Origin: Paraglaciecola arctica
GTDB taxonomy: Bacteria; Pseudomonadota; Gammaproteobacteria; Enterobacterales; Alteromonadaceae
Length of the DNA stretch: 64,000 nt
Assembly: GCF_018861065.1 (NCBI RefSeq)
Contig: NZ_JAHKQO010000049.1
Location: 62,001 to 126,000, forward strand
Direction: 5' to 3'
The position numbers were made by a program, and so were the translations under genes. The notes beneath the pieces were generated by a model. That model did no database searches, had not been told where the DNA came from, and saw nothing but the letters and a program-made list of their open reading frames with translations. Every line of letters begins with the position of its first letter. Positions within the stretch are counted from its first letter, which is position 1. Positions 1 through 9,110 of this stretch are shown piece by piece.

Positions 1-484
1 TGGTGGTATCGTACATCGGGTGTTGAAATAGTTCGGCAGGCAAATAACCAATTGAGTGCCAATCAATGATGACATACATCTGTTGCGCGTTGGCCCAAAT
101 AACTGCTTGGTCGATTAGCTTGAAGTAAGCATTTTTGCCATGTCCTTGCCAAGACACAGGATGAATGGGCAAACGAACCACGTTGGCGCCCCATGCTTTG
201 AGTTCTTTAAATAATTTCTCTGACCATTGGCCTTCTCGCAAGAGTTTATCGGGATCAGCAATATTTACACCCCTGAAAATAAACTGCTTACCCGATTCAT
301 CAACGAGTTTATTTCCTTGCACTGAAATTAAATCCAATTTGTTTTTCAATTGTTTACTGTCAAATTGGCTCGGGTAGGGCTCGCCCCACCAATTGTTCTG
401 TTTTTTCGATTCTGAAGTCGCGGCGAAACTTTGAAAGTTTACAAATAGGGTCATGACAAATGCGCTAAATAATAGTGTTTTCAT
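1..484 (-). CDS. Secreted glycoside hydrolase family 5 (cellulase-like), C-terminus outside the window
   Basis: The reverse strand reads from an ATG at 484 into the left edge with no stop, so only about the first 161 residues are visible. It opens with a signal peptide (MKTLLFSAFVMTLFVNFQSFA, cleavage probably before ATSES). It then shows the GH5 opening: a beta-strand with FIFRGVNIADPDKL near residue 70, GANVVRLPIHPVSW near residue 100 and YVIIDWHSIG near residue 140. The GH5 catalytic glutamates lie further on and are not seen. The start is two bases after the stop of the cellobiose phosphorylase gene, so the two are translationally coupled. Inferred role: extracytoplasmic cleavage of a beta-glucan into oligosaccharides. 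GH5 also contains mannanases and other activities, so the substrate is inferred from the neighbours. Confidence 0.85.
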   Translation of the reverse strand, partial: MKTLLFSAFVMTLFVNFQSFAATSESKKQNNWWGEPYPSQFDSKQLKNKLDLISVQGNKLVDESGKQFIFRGVNIADPDKLLREGQWSEKLFKELKAWGANVVRLPIHPVSWQGHGKNAYFKLIDQAVIWANAQQMYVIIDWHSIGYLPAELFQHPMYDTT

Positions 485-486
485 GA

Positions 487-2958
487 TTAATTCTCTTTGC
501 AAATTGTGGCGATGACATGGTGTTGATTAGAGTAAACGTTAGGGTCTAACGTGTCTCCAGCAATTTTCTGGCCGTCTACTTCAAGTTCTATTAATCCCTT
601 ACTTAAACCAGAGGGATTGCGCAACTCAATTGTGTAAGTCGCGCCTCTAAAGGCTCTACTCATGGTCACTTTATCCCAGCTTGGCAAGATACAAGGATCA
701 ATGCGCAAACCAGCATAAACTGGACGAATGCCTAGAATGTACTGGGTAGCAGCGTAGTAATTCCACGCTGCTGTTCCTGTTAACCATGAGTTTTTCGCTT
801 CTCCTGGATGAGCTGAATCAGCCCCCGCAATCATTTGACTATAAACATAAGGTTCGGTTTTATGTAATTGCTGAACGTCTTGCAAAAATGCAGGGGTTAT
901 TTTGCTGTAATACTCATAGGCTTTCTCTCCACGACCTAACATCGCTTCTGATATAGTGATCCACGGGTTGTTGTGACAAAAAATCCCAGCGTTTTCTTTG
1001 TATCCAGGTGGATAGGAAGTGATCTCACCTAAATATTTGTTGTATTGAGTAAACGCTGGTTGATTAAGCATAATGCCGAAATCCGTTGATAAATGGTTTT
1101 CAACTGAATTCATGGCCTGCAGCGCTTTTCCATCATCGAATCCTATGCCAGCCATGGCACAAAAACCTTGGGATTCAATAAAAATTTTGCCTTCAGCGTT
1201 GTCGTTACTGCCAACTTTATCACCATTAGCGTCAAAGGCTCGCAAGAACCACTCACCGTCCCAGGCATGTTGCTCAATGGTTTTGCGCATTTTATCGACT
1301 TCAGTCAAGCAACTTTCTGCTAATTGCTGTTTTCCAATTTGCACACATAAATCGACAAACTCCTGACCATATAATACAAATTGCCCCGCAATCATCACTG
1401 ACTCGGCCACGTCAGACGCACCTCGCTGCGTGGTTTGATAAGACTCATTGGGGTTTTCAGAGAAGCAGTTTAAATTAAGACAGTCATTCCAATCTGCACG
1501 ACCAATTAATGGTAATCCATGAGGACCAAGATTATTTACTACATGATTAAATGCCCGCTCTAAATGCTCAAAGTGGCTTGCGGTGTTACTCATATCACTA
1601 TCGAAAGGAACAACTTCATCTAAGATGCTGAAGTCACCCGTTTCTTTAATATAGTTAGCGGTAGATAACACCATCCACATTGGATCATCATTAAAATTTC
1701 CACCAATATCGGCATTCCCTTTTTTGGTCAATGGCTGATATTGATGGTAGGCAGAGCCATCGGTTTTTTGTGTCGCTGATAAATCTAAGATCCGCTCTTT
1801 GACTTTTTCTGGCACCATATGCGCAAAACCGATAGTGTCTTGATTGGAATCTCTGAAACCCATGCCGCGACCAATACCCGATTCATAAAATGAAGCACTT
1901 CGAGATAAATTGAATGTCACCATATTTTGGTATTGGTTCCAAATATTCACCGCTCTATTGAATTTTTTATCGGGAGTTTCAACTTGGAATTTTCCAAGCA
2001 GGTTATGCCAGTAGTCATGTAGCTTTCTTAATTCAGCCGTTACTTTTTGGTCGCTGTCAAAGCGCTCGCTCATGGCTTTTGCGGGGGCTTTGTTAATCAC
2101 ATTTGGTGCCGCCCATTTTTGGTCTGCTTCAAGCTCACAATATCCAAGAACAAACATGAGTGACTGGCTTTCACCGGCAGCTAGCTGTAACTTAAGGTGG
2201 TGTGAAGCAATGGGCGACCAACCTCGAGCGATTGAATTGTTGGCTTGGCCTTTTTCTACGCTTAAAGGCCTATCAAAACCTCTATAAGGACCAAGAAAAC
2301 TCTCTCTATCGGTTTCGAACCCATCTAATTTGCGATTGACGGAATAAAACGCATAGTGATTACGGCGTTCTCGATATTCGGTTTTGTGGTAAATGATGCT
2401 GTCTTCAACCTCAACTTCACCAGTGGATAAATTGCGTTGAAAATTTGCACCATCATCTTCGGCATTCCATAGGCACCATTCAATAAATGAAAATACGTCG
2501 ACTGACTGTTCAGAATCTGAATTATTGGTTACCACTAAACGATGTACTTCCGCCTTGGTACCAAGTGGAATAAAACTGGTCACTTCAGTCGCTATGTTAT
2601 TTTTACTGGCATTAAAGCGGCTGTATCCCATACCGTGGCGACATGTGTATTCGTCAAGCTCCGTATTAACAGGACGTCCAGTGGCAGACCAATATTCGCC
2701 GTTGCAGCCAATGTAAAAATATCGACCTCCATTGTCCAGCGGCACACTATTATATCTATAACGAGTTAAACGCCGAAACTTCGGGTCCCGGTCAAAGCAA
2801 TATCCGCCTGCGGTATTGGAAATTAATCCATAAAACCCATCGTTACCTAAATAATTTATCCATGGAGTAGGCGTGTAGGGAGTCGTAATTACATACTCAT
2901 GATTCAGATCATCAAAATAACCAAATTTTTCGTTGTTGCTCGTAGTTTTTTTAGACAT
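487..2958 (-). CDS. Cellobiose phosphorylase (GH94)
   Basis: 823 residues, essentially the length of characterised cellobiose phosphorylases (about 820). The GH94 order is visible: an N-terminal beta-sandwich, then an (alpha/alpha)6 barrel with [11 protein letters not shown] near 364-374 and [10 protein letters not shown] near 486-495. By family knowledge the second Asp of that motif (about D492) is the general acid. No signal peptide, so it is cytoplasmic. The reaction is cellobiose plus phosphate giving alpha-glucose-1-phosphate and glucose. It sits between a sugar symporter upstream and the secreted GH5 enzyme two bases downstream, a coherent outside-to-inside route for cello-oligosaccharides. 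Cellodextrin phosphorylases are usually longer (about 980 residues), so cellobiose is the better substrate guess; other beta-disaccharides are not excluded. Confidence 0.9.
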   Translation of the reverse strand: MSKKTTSNNEKFGYFDDLNHEYVITTPYTPTPWINYLGNDGFYGLISNTAGGYCFDRDPKFRRLTRYRYNSVPLDNGGRYFYIGCNGEYWSATGRPVNTELDEYTCRHGMGYSRFNASKNNIATEVTSFIPLGTKAEVHRLVVTNNSDSEQSVDVFSFIEWCLWNAEDDGANFQRNLSTGEVEVEDSIIYHKTEYRERRNHYAFYSVNRKLDGFETDRESFLGPYRGFDRPLSVEKGQANNSIARGWSPIASHHLKLQLAAGESQSLMFVLGYCELEADQKWAAPNVINKAPAKAMSERFDSDQKVTAELRKLHDYWHNLLGKFQVETPDKKFNRAVNIWNQYQNMVTFNLSRSASFYESGIGRGMGFRDSNQDTIGFAHMVPEKVKERILDLSATQKTDGSAYHQYQPLTKKGNADIGGNFNDDPMWMVLSTANYIKETGDFSILDEVVPFDSDMSNTASHFEHLERAFNHVVNNLGPHGLPLIGRADWNDCLNLNCFSENPNESYQTTQRGASDVAESVMIAGQFVLYGQEFVDLCVQIGKQQLAESCLTEVDKMRKTIEQHAWDGEWFLRAFDANGDKVGSNDNAEGKIFIESQGFCAMAGIGFDDGKALQAMNSVENHLSTDFGIMLNQPAFTQYNKYLGEITSYPPGYKENAGIFCHNNPWITISEAMLGRGEKAYEYYSKITPAFLQDVQQLHKTEPYVYSQMIAGADSAHPGEAKNSWLTGTAAWNYYAATQYILGIRPVYAGLRIDPCILPSWDKVTMSRAFRGATYTIELRNPSGLSKGLIELEVDGQKIAGDTLDPNVYSNQHHVIATICKEN

Positions 2959-3024
2959 GGTTACTTATCTCTTTAGGTAATAGTTGGAAAAAAATTTTAA
3001 ATACATAGTTTCGTCCTCGAAAGA

Positions 3025-4575
3025 TTAAATGGCAGTGTTGACTGCAGTTCGACGAGCGATTAATTCTTCATTCATCAGTTTTTGTTTTTGTTCAGTGATA
3101 GGGTAAAAAGACATCAAAGCGGCAGCAGCAAGACCAAAAGCTGCTGGAATAAAGCTCATCAATAAGGTCATTCCGGGTAATGAAGCTTCTACTGTACTGG
3201 GGTCCATGCCGTTATAGCCATAACTTGCTAACACCACCAACATGAGCGCTCCTGCAAAGCCACTACCGGTTTTTTGAACGAAGGTACCTGCTGAATAAAT
3301 GAGTCCTGTAGCGCGTCTACCATTGCGCCATTCGTTGTAATCAGCAGAGTCGCCAAGCATAGAGAAGAACAATGTGGGCATCATGGCCGCAAAAAATTCG
3401 GCGCTACAACCAAGAATAAATATTTGCGTAACGTCTGTGCCTGGCAACCAATAGAAGCCGCTGGTGAGAATGCTGCTCAATAACAAGGCAACGATAAACA
3501 GGGTTTTTCTGCCTAGCCTATTGGCTAAATAACTCGTAGATAAGGCACCTAGAATAGACACTACCAAAAGAGCGATAAAGTATTGGCCAACCAGTAATTC
3601 ATCACCTACGTAATATTTGAAGTAGTAGGCAATCACGCCATATTTTATGCCGTTGAACATCATAGTGAGAAAACCGATACCTAACAAAATTAACCAAGGT
3701 TTATTGGTGATAAGATCCAACATGTCTTGTTGAACACCTGACCCTTCTTTTGCGGTATTTTGTTTGTTGGCCTTAAGTAACCTTCTTACAAACCAAGTCA
3801 TAACAGACATAACTGCAATAAATAAAATACCTGTTTGCCAGTTGCGGTAATAGAAAAACAACGTCATAACAATCAGAGGCATCAAAATAAACGGCAACTG
3901 TTTACCGAGATCTTGAAGTTCAGAGCCGAGACTCTTCTCCACTTTTTGAATCGGAATGACACGCTCTTTAGTGGTGGCGACTGATATCACCATAAGCGCC
4001 ATTAATAAGCCTGCAAACACATACATGGTATATTGGTAACCTACGACATCATCGCCTTTACCTAAGGTCTCGACCAAAGTGGGTAAAAATCCCATAACAA
4101 AAAGGCCACCGAGAAAGGCGCCCGCAAATCTGAACCCAGACAAAGAGGTTCGCTCATTGTCGTCGTCTGTCATTACACCCATCAAAGCTGAGTAGGGCAC
4201 ATTGTTGACCGTATACGCCAATGTAAGGCCGATATAAGTTACGTAGGCATAGACTAATTTTCCGCTTTCTGAGAAATCGGGAGTGCTAAAACATAACACC
4301 ATAAATAGACATAAAAATGGTGTAGACCACAATATCCAAGGACGAAATTTGCCCCAAGAAGTATTAGTTCGATCGGCGATCATACCCATAATGATGTCTG
4401 TGACACCATCCGATAGTCGAACCACCAAAAATAGAACGGCAGCCGCTGAGGCCGCCAAGCCAAATGTGTCTGTATAGAAAACCGCTAAATAGGCGAGGGC
4501 GCCTCGCCAAACTAAGTTGGCTGCGGCATCGCCCATTGCATAACCAACTTTTTCATATAAAGGCAATTTTGTCAT
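3025..4575 (-). CDS. GPH-family (MelB-like) sugar:cation symporter
   Basis: 516 residues with about 12 hydrophobic segments. The N-terminus KVGYAMGDAAANLVWRG and the following RLSDGVTDIIMGMIADRT are the hallmark of the glycoside-pentoside-hexuronide:cation symporter family in the major facilitator superfamily, with the cation-site Asp in the DGVTD segment. It would import a disaccharide or oligosaccharide across the inner membrane. It is the first gene of the minus-strand operon, 66 bases before the cellobiose phosphorylase, so cellobiose or a related beta-glucoside is the likely cargo (inference). A perfect 14-bp LacI-type palindrome lies about 150 bp upstream. A second GPH symporter begins at the right edge of the window with a similar N-terminus. 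Confidence 0.88.
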   Translation of the reverse strand: MTKLPLYEKVGYAMGDAAANLVWRGALAYLAVFYTDTFGLAASAAAVLFLVVRLSDGVTDIIMGMIADRTNTSWGKFRPWILWSTPFLCLFMVLCFSTPDFSESGKLVYAYVTYIGLTLAYTVNNVPYSALMGVMTDDDNERTSLSGFRFAGAFLGGLFVMGFLPTLVETLGKGDDVVGYQYTMYVFAGLLMALMVISVATTKERVIPIQKVEKSLGSELQDLGKQLPFILMPLIVMTLFFYYRNWQTGILFIAVMSVMTWFVRRLLKANKQNTAKEGSGVQQDMLDLITNKPWLILLGIGFLTMMFNGIKYGVIAYYFKYYVGDELLVGQYFIALLVVSILGALSTSYLANRLGRKTLFIVALLLSSILTSGFYWLPGTDVTQIFILGCSAEFFAAMMPTLFFSMLGDSADYNEWRNGRRATGLIYSAGTFVQKTGSGFAGALMLVVLASYGYNGMDPSTVEASLPGMTLLMSFIPAAFGLAAAALMSFYPITEQKQKLMNEELIARRTAVNTAI

Positions 4576-4727
4576 AAGCCGTAATTCCCTTGGAGTAGCA
4601 GGTATTGGTGTTTTTTATACATTTTTTTATTATCCCAAAATTCACAATTATTTGACTGTTATGCATTACAACCGATTTGAATTGAATAACGAGTTTATTA
4701 ATAAGTTGTTAACAAAATAAATCATTA

Positions 4728-4741
4728 TGAAAACGTTTTCA
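4728..4741. promoter_or_regulatory. LacI-family operator (TGAAAACGTTTTCA)
   Basis: A perfect 14-bp palindrome with the central CG typical of LacI-family operators, in the 316-bp gap upstream of the GPH symporter operon. The same or nearly the same site recurs upstream of TBDR 1 and between TBDR 2 and the halogenase operon, so it is unlikely to be chance. No LacI-type gene is in the window. Nothing else is seen in the rest of this gap (4576-4891). Confidence 0.75.
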
Positions 4742-4891
4742 ATGATAGATTCAATTTAATTCTCAAAAACCAATATTTGGGGGCCACAAATCATCTCAAT
4801 CTTAATTAAAAATAGCGTCGATACTTTAATTCAATTAGGGATGTGATTAGTGGTTAGCCGTAGGCGCATAGCTTATGCCTAAACTGTTTTA

Positions 4892-5587
4892 TCATTTAGG
4901 ATCTAAAAAAGTGCTAATTGATAAACGTCCGTTCATTGGAGTGGGGTCTAAAGGTAAACTTTCACTAATCGAGCCAGAATGCAGCGAGTTTCGTCTATAG
5001 ATGATGAGGCGGTTGAACAATCCTTTAGGTTCAGCAATACGCTCAAATAAAGCGGTATCGCCATTAATATAGCCCGCTCTTGGCATGTTTTCTCCATCAT
5101 TTTCACTTTCCAGTGAGCGATAATAGTCTAATTCACGTTGCTGATTGATGAACTCGAATCCCGTTTTCCTATGTCGATAAAATGACGTTCCGCCTAGATC
5201 TTTTTGAAACAAATAGTGCACCGCCGCCAAACCGTTTTTGTCCAATGAATCAAAGTGAGGAATACGTTGTAATAACTTTAGTCGCTGGGGTGCTGTGCTT
5301 ACAATTGAATAATGACAAACCGACAATGACAACGCGTGGGTCTCTAATTCAAAATATTCGATTAGGGTAGTTTGTAATTGTTGTAAAAGTAACTGCTGAT
5401 AGTTCAACGGGGCCTTTGCTCTGACACCAGGGTAGTAGGGTGAGTTGGCAATAAAATGTTGTTGCGACGCGTGTTCAACTAGTTGTTCTGCCTGATTGAT
5501 AAAATTATCAATTATTATCAATGGTGCTTGCTCTTTGCCAAAGCGACTCTTGGTAATTTTGAAGTTTGGATCTAAAGAAAGTTGCAT
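4892..5587 (-). CDS. DUF6445-like putative 2OG-Fe(II) oxygenase
   Basis: 231 residues, no signal peptide. The C-terminal half has a degenerate 2-oxoglutarate/Fe(II) dioxygenase pattern: RIPHFDS supplies a possible HxD pair (H111, D113), SLHSG a distal His (H203), and GRLSISTF an Arg (R221) in the place of the 2OG-binding Arg. This matches the DUF6445 family, which regularly accompanies halogenase-like and SapC genes beside TBDRs. It is the last gene of the SapC-cupin-halogenase operon, 15 bases after the halogenase stop. If active it would hydroxylate something, and since the whole cassette travels with a TBDR, a protein or transported ligand is a reasonable but untested target. Family assignment is from motif pattern only. 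Confidence 0.7.
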   Translation of the reverse strand: MQLSLDPNFKITKSRFGKEQAPLIIIDNFINQAEQLVEHASQQHFIANSPYYPGVRAKAPLNYQQLLLQQLQTTLIEYFELETHALSLSVCHYSIVSTAPQRLKLLQRIPHFDSLDKNGLAAVHYLFQKDLGGTSFYRHRKTGFEFINQQRELDYYRSLESENDGENMPRAGYINGDTALFERIAEPKGLFNRLIIYRRNSLHSGSISESLPLDPTPMNGRLSISTFLDPK

Positions 5588-5602
5588 CAGTTCTCAACTG
5601 GC

Positions 5603-7093
5603 CTATCTACAATAACGTTGAATAAACGCGGCATGATCCGGCAATTTATCTACCGCTTGAGTGATAGTTGCTCGAATATTCTGTAGGTGGGCTTTAAGTT
5701 GTGTGTCGGGGATAGTACTGATGATTTTGTGGTAACTTTGCGGTATTAAACCTTGACCAAGCATGACATGGGTCCAGGATTCGAGTCTAAACAACTCTTC
5801 GCCAGTTTGGAAAGCGTGCGCATTTTCTTTAAATAACTCAATACGGTGCGCTAATGAATCAGGTATTTGCATGTGTTTACAGTAGTGCCAAAATGGGCTG
5901 TCTTCACGCTCAGTCACGTGATAATGAAGAATAATAAAATCTCGAATTTTCTCTGCTTCTGAAATAGATTGTTGATTATATTCGTCAATTTTTGCCTGAG
6001 ATACGCCATCAAAAGGGAATAATCGTAAAAGTCTAATGATGCCGTTCATAAACATATAAATACTGGTCGATTCTAAAGGTTCTACAAATCCACTGGATAA
6101 ACCAAGGGCAACACAGTTTTTATTCCAAAACTTGTTGCGTCGACCGGTGTTATATCTCAATACTCTCGGTTCATTTATTCGTTTTGAATCGAGATTATTT
6201 AATAGTCGTTCTCTGGCTTGGTCATCACTGAGATATTGACTACAGTAAACCAAACCATTACCGACTCTATGTTGCAAGGGAATTTGCCATTGCCAGCCAC
6301 TTTCATGGGCAATAGAGCGGGTATAGGGGGGTAAATTATCAGTTGATTCGGTTTGCACTGCTACGGCTGAATCACAGGGTAACCAATGCTGCCAAGATTC
6401 ATAACCGGTCTTAAGAGTTTGTTCGATTAATAAACCATGAAAACCAGTACAATCGATAAATAGGTCTCCGGCCACTTCCTCTCCTGATTCAATAGTCACT
6501 GAATCTATGTAACCGTTGTGTTGATGTTGTTTGACGTGAGTAATTTTACCTTCAATTCTTTTTACACCTAGACCTTCACAAAAGTTACGTAAAAAACCAG
6601 CGTATAAAGTAGCGTCGAGATGATACGCATAATTAATACCTGAATTGGCAGATTTGCCAAATTTATGGGCTTTAGCAGCCTGAACTTCATATGAATACTC
6701 ACCATACTCTTCGGTGATATCCCGACTAAGACCATGTAACCAGAAGTGCTGAAACTCTGCTAGAAAGCTGCCTTTACCAGTAGTTCCAAATGGGTGAATA
6801 TAGCTATCACCGATTTGTCCCCAATTCTCAAAGGAAATCCCCAGCTTAAATGTGGCTTCAGTGGCTCGCATAAAAGCCTGTTCATCTATTCCTAGTAAAT
6901 TGTGGAAGAGCTGAATAGGTGGAATGGTTGCCTCTCCTACACCCACAGTACCAATGGCTTGTGATTCAATCAAAGTCACTTCTATCAGCCCTGCTAGTTG
7001 TTTAGACAATGCTGCTGCGGCTATCCAGCCTGCAGTACCACCTCCAGCAATCACCACTTTTTTAATACTTGAGTTTTGCACGATAGCTTCCAT
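5603..7093 (-). CDS. Tryptophan-halogenase-like FAD-dependent protein
   Basis: 496 residues, within the usual flavin-dependent halogenase size. The N-terminus has the FAD dinucleotide motif AGGGTAGW (16-23) and GVGEATIPP (51-59). TFKLGISF supplies the Lys equivalent to catalytic K79 of PrnA (K83), WQWQIP (267-272) is the WxWxIP signature, and EPLESTS supplies the Glu equivalent to PrnA E346 (E341). All the residues needed for halogenation are therefore present. Proteins of this subclass encoded beside TBDRs have seldom been tied to secondary metabolism and their natural substrate is unclear. No flavin reductase is encoded nearby. It lies 19 bases after the cupin-like gene and 15 bases before the DUF6445 gene in one operon. 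Confidence 0.85.
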   Translation of the reverse strand: MEAIVQNSSIKKVVIAGGGTAGWIAAAALSKQLAGLIEVTLIESQAIGTVGVGEATIPPIQLFHNLLGIDEQAFMRATEATFKLGISFENWGQIGDSYIHPFGTTGKGSFLAEFQHFWLHGLSRDITEEYGEYSYEVQAAKAHKFGKSANSGINYAYHLDATLYAGFLRNFCEGLGVKRIEGKITHVKQHQHNGYIDSVTIESGEEVAGDLFIDCTGFHGLLIEQTLKTGYESWQHWLPCDSAVAVQTESTDNLPPYTRSIAHESGWQWQIPLQHRVGNGLVYCSQYLSDDQARERLLNNLDSKRINEPRVLRYNTGRRNKFWNKNCVALGLSSGFVEPLESTSIYMFMNGIIRLLRLFPFDGVSQAKIDEYNQQSISEAEKIRDFIILHYHVTEREDSPFWHYCKHMQIPDSLAHRIELFKENAHAFQTGEELFRLESWTHVMLGQGLIPQSYHKIISTIPDTQLKAHLQNIRATITQAVDKLPDHAAFIQRYCR

Positions 7094-7112
7094 TTAGGGA
7101 CTTAGTTCATAT

Positions 7113-8147
7113 TCATCTGTTTAGCTTGTTAAGCAACATAGATCTGAGTTGTTTTGATTTGCGTTCATCCATTTCCTCGAGGAACCCTCGGGCATGCTCT
7201 GGAAGGTGCGCGGCAGATTGTGAACCGTCACCAAAAATATAATAATTGAATACGTGTTTCCAGGCGTCTTTTTCATGTTGTGGTTTGTCTCGTAAACTCA
7301 GCATGGCGTGGTACAACACATTCATCGCTGACCCCATAAATTTGGGGGCATCACTCCACCAGTAGTTAACCAATACATTAAATTGACTTAGGCCTTCTAC
7401 TTGATGCCACCACATACTTGGAATAAATATTCCATCTCCTGGCTCTAACTCGGCAACTTGCCCAGCAGCCTGAGCTTTTTTATAGTTGGGATATTGACTA
7501 AAATCTGGGTTATGGATATCTACCATGGTTAAGGCTTGCCCTCCTGGCGTTGGGGATAACGGCCCAGGATATAAATTCTCTATTTGGTCTGGTGGAAAAG
7601 TGATAAACCTTCTTTTTCCTACCACACAACAGGCAATATTATCTGACGCGTCATAGTGGCCCCTCGCGACAGATTTATTACCTATCCATATGCTGGGCAC
7701 TGGCGGTTCGGTTGTGACTTCATTAGGTTTGATAGGGATATGCAAGTCATTGTGTTCTCTAAATTTCGGAAAACTTTGGTCAATAACATTGGAAGCGATG
7801 TAATAACTTGGGGGGTGATCGTCGTCTAAATGTTGAAGAATTAAATCCAGAACTTCATCTATTTGTGTTGCTCGGGATTCGTAATTTAACTGAGTGACGT
7901 CAGCGTTGTAGCCGTAGCGACCTTGTAGTTCGGGCGCACCAAAATACGCAAACGTTGGTTTGCCATTGTAAAAGGACTTTAGATATTCTACTGTTTTTGG
8001 CACAGAACGTTGCCCCAGTTCTACCATTTCCCAGTTTTTAACGATGCCTTTGAGTATCACAGGCTCAGTATAAGAACTAATATCTTCTGGAATATGACCC
8101 ACTTCACAGTTTTCTAGTGTTCGAGTCCTTTTCGCAATATTTAACAT
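7113..8147 (-). CDS. Cupin-8/JmjC-like Fe(II) oxygenase family protein
   Basis: 344 residues from the ATG at 8147; a TTG at 8180, only 7 bases after the SapC stop, would add 11 residues, and neither has a clear ribosome site. The fold marks of the FIH-like cupin-8 family are visible: RGHYDASDN gives HxD (H164, D166), and PGDGIFIPSMWWHQVEG gives the distal His (H248), completing a 2-His-1-carboxylate iron site. GKRRFITFPP is the usual strand between them. Known members hydroxylate protein side chains. Position between SapC and the halogenase suggests a shared role in a TBDR-linked pathway. The substrate is unknown. Confidence 0.78.
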   Translation of the reverse strand: MLNIAKRTRTLENCEVGHIPEDISSYTEPVILKGIVKNWEMVELGQRSVPKTVEYLKSFYNGKPTFAYFGAPELQGRYGYNADVTQLNYESRATQIDEVLDLILQHLDDDHPPSYYIASNVIDQSFPKFREHNDLHIPIKPNEVTTEPPVPSIWIGNKSVARGHYDASDNIACCVVGKRRFITFPPDQIENLYPGPLSPTPGGQALTMVDIHNPDFSQYPNYKKAQAAGQVAELEPGDGIFIPSMWWHQVEGLSQFNVLVNYWWSDAPKFMGSAMNVLYHAMLSLRDKPQHEKDAWKHVFNYYIFGDGSQSAAHLPEHARGFLEEMDERKSKQLRSMLLNKLNR

Positions 8148-8187
8148 TATGCTATTTTGCGGTTTGTTTTGGTTAAGCAACGATTCA

Positions 8188-8922
8188 TTATGCTAGTCTC
8201 TGGTTCTTTGTATCAATTAAGTTCTTAACGTTAGTGATAGAAGCGATCACCGCGTACACTAACGGTAGCAAGCCTGACTTGTGTAATTTGTCTAATTCGC
8301 GAATATCGAGTGCAGCTAATTTTTCTTCGTTAATAGTGTAATTACCCAGCAAACGATGTTTTTCTCCATTGCTTAAATCAAAGTCTATATTCACCGCTTC
8401 AATCAATTGCATTTCAGACAATAACTCAAACAATGTATCTTGCATTAACATGCCTTGATGGATAGACATCAATCGGGTTGAAATTTGCTGCAAATAATCC
8501 GAGTTTCCACCATTTTGAAGAAATAAAGCTTCTCCATCAGCAGAATTTACTTTCGGATGGTCCATATCCATGTGAACCACAGGTGTGGAAATAGTCTGAC
8601 CGTTTTCCTGTTGCTGTTGAAACCCTATAAGAAAGGGGCCGCGCATAACGGAACTAGGTATATAATTTGCTGCCCATCCTAAGTGACTCTTGGGATCGAG
8701 ATACAAATTTTCTCCCTTTTGCAAACCCAGTAATACTGCAGCACTGAATTTGTGTGATTGTTCGTCCTTGCGAAAAACAATGGTGTATTCCTTTTGTAAT
8801 TCTACAAACTCAGTTGGATACGCCAGAACACTGGCAATATTGTCACCTAAATCAGCTGCAAATTTACTGAGTACTTTAACTTCCTGATGATCAACATTGT
8901 TGAGTAAAACATGCTTTGGCAT
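8188..8922 (-). CDS. SapC family protein
   Basis: 244 residues from the ATG at 8922, chosen because AAGGA lies about ten bases upstream. An in-frame ATG at 8949 would add nine residues (MRPPKGKLV) that encode that ribosome site. The sequence has the SapC pattern: an N-terminal segment with VLAYPTEFVELQKEYTIVFRK, a middle LGWAANYIPSSVMRGPFLIGF, and a C-terminal helical part. SapC was named from an S-layer secretion locus, but in Alteromonadales and Caulobacterales it is most often encoded with TBDRs, cupin-like proteins and halogenases, function unknown. It has no signal peptide. It is the first gene of its operon and follows TBDR 1 across a terminator-like hairpin. Confidence 0.8.
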   Translation of the reverse strand: MPKHVLLNNVDHQEVKVLSKFAADLGDNIASVLAYPTEFVELQKEYTIVFRKDEQSHKFSAAVLLGLQKGENLYLDPKSHLGWAANYIPSSVMRGPFLIGFQQQQENGQTISTPVVHMDMDHPKVNSADGEALFLQNGGNSDYLQQISTRLMSIHQGMLMQDTLFELLSEMQLIEAVNIDFDLSNGEKHRLLGNYTINEEKLAALDIRELDKLHKSGLLPLVYAVIASITNVKNLIDTKNQRLA

Positions 8923-9035
8923 AACTAATTTTCCTTTAGGAGGACGCAATCAAATATTATTTTTAATAAAAATTGCAACCCTTCTTGTTTAACCATAAAT
9001 ATGTATATAAACGTATTTTCTGCTTGAATACAAAA

Positions 9036-9066
9036 TACATAAGCCGTTGTCTCCAACGGCTTATTT
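9036..9066 (-). terminator. Hairpin terminator after TBDR 1
   Basis: Stem ATAAGCCGTTG / CAACGGCTTAT with a 4-base loop, located 45 bases after the TBDR 1 stop on the minus strand. The U-tract is weak, so it may attenuate read-through into the SapC operon rather than fully stop it. Confidence 0.6.
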
Positions 9067-9110
9067 CATTTGCTAACTGTCACTCCTCGAGATTATTGGA
9101 GTGTAGCCAG

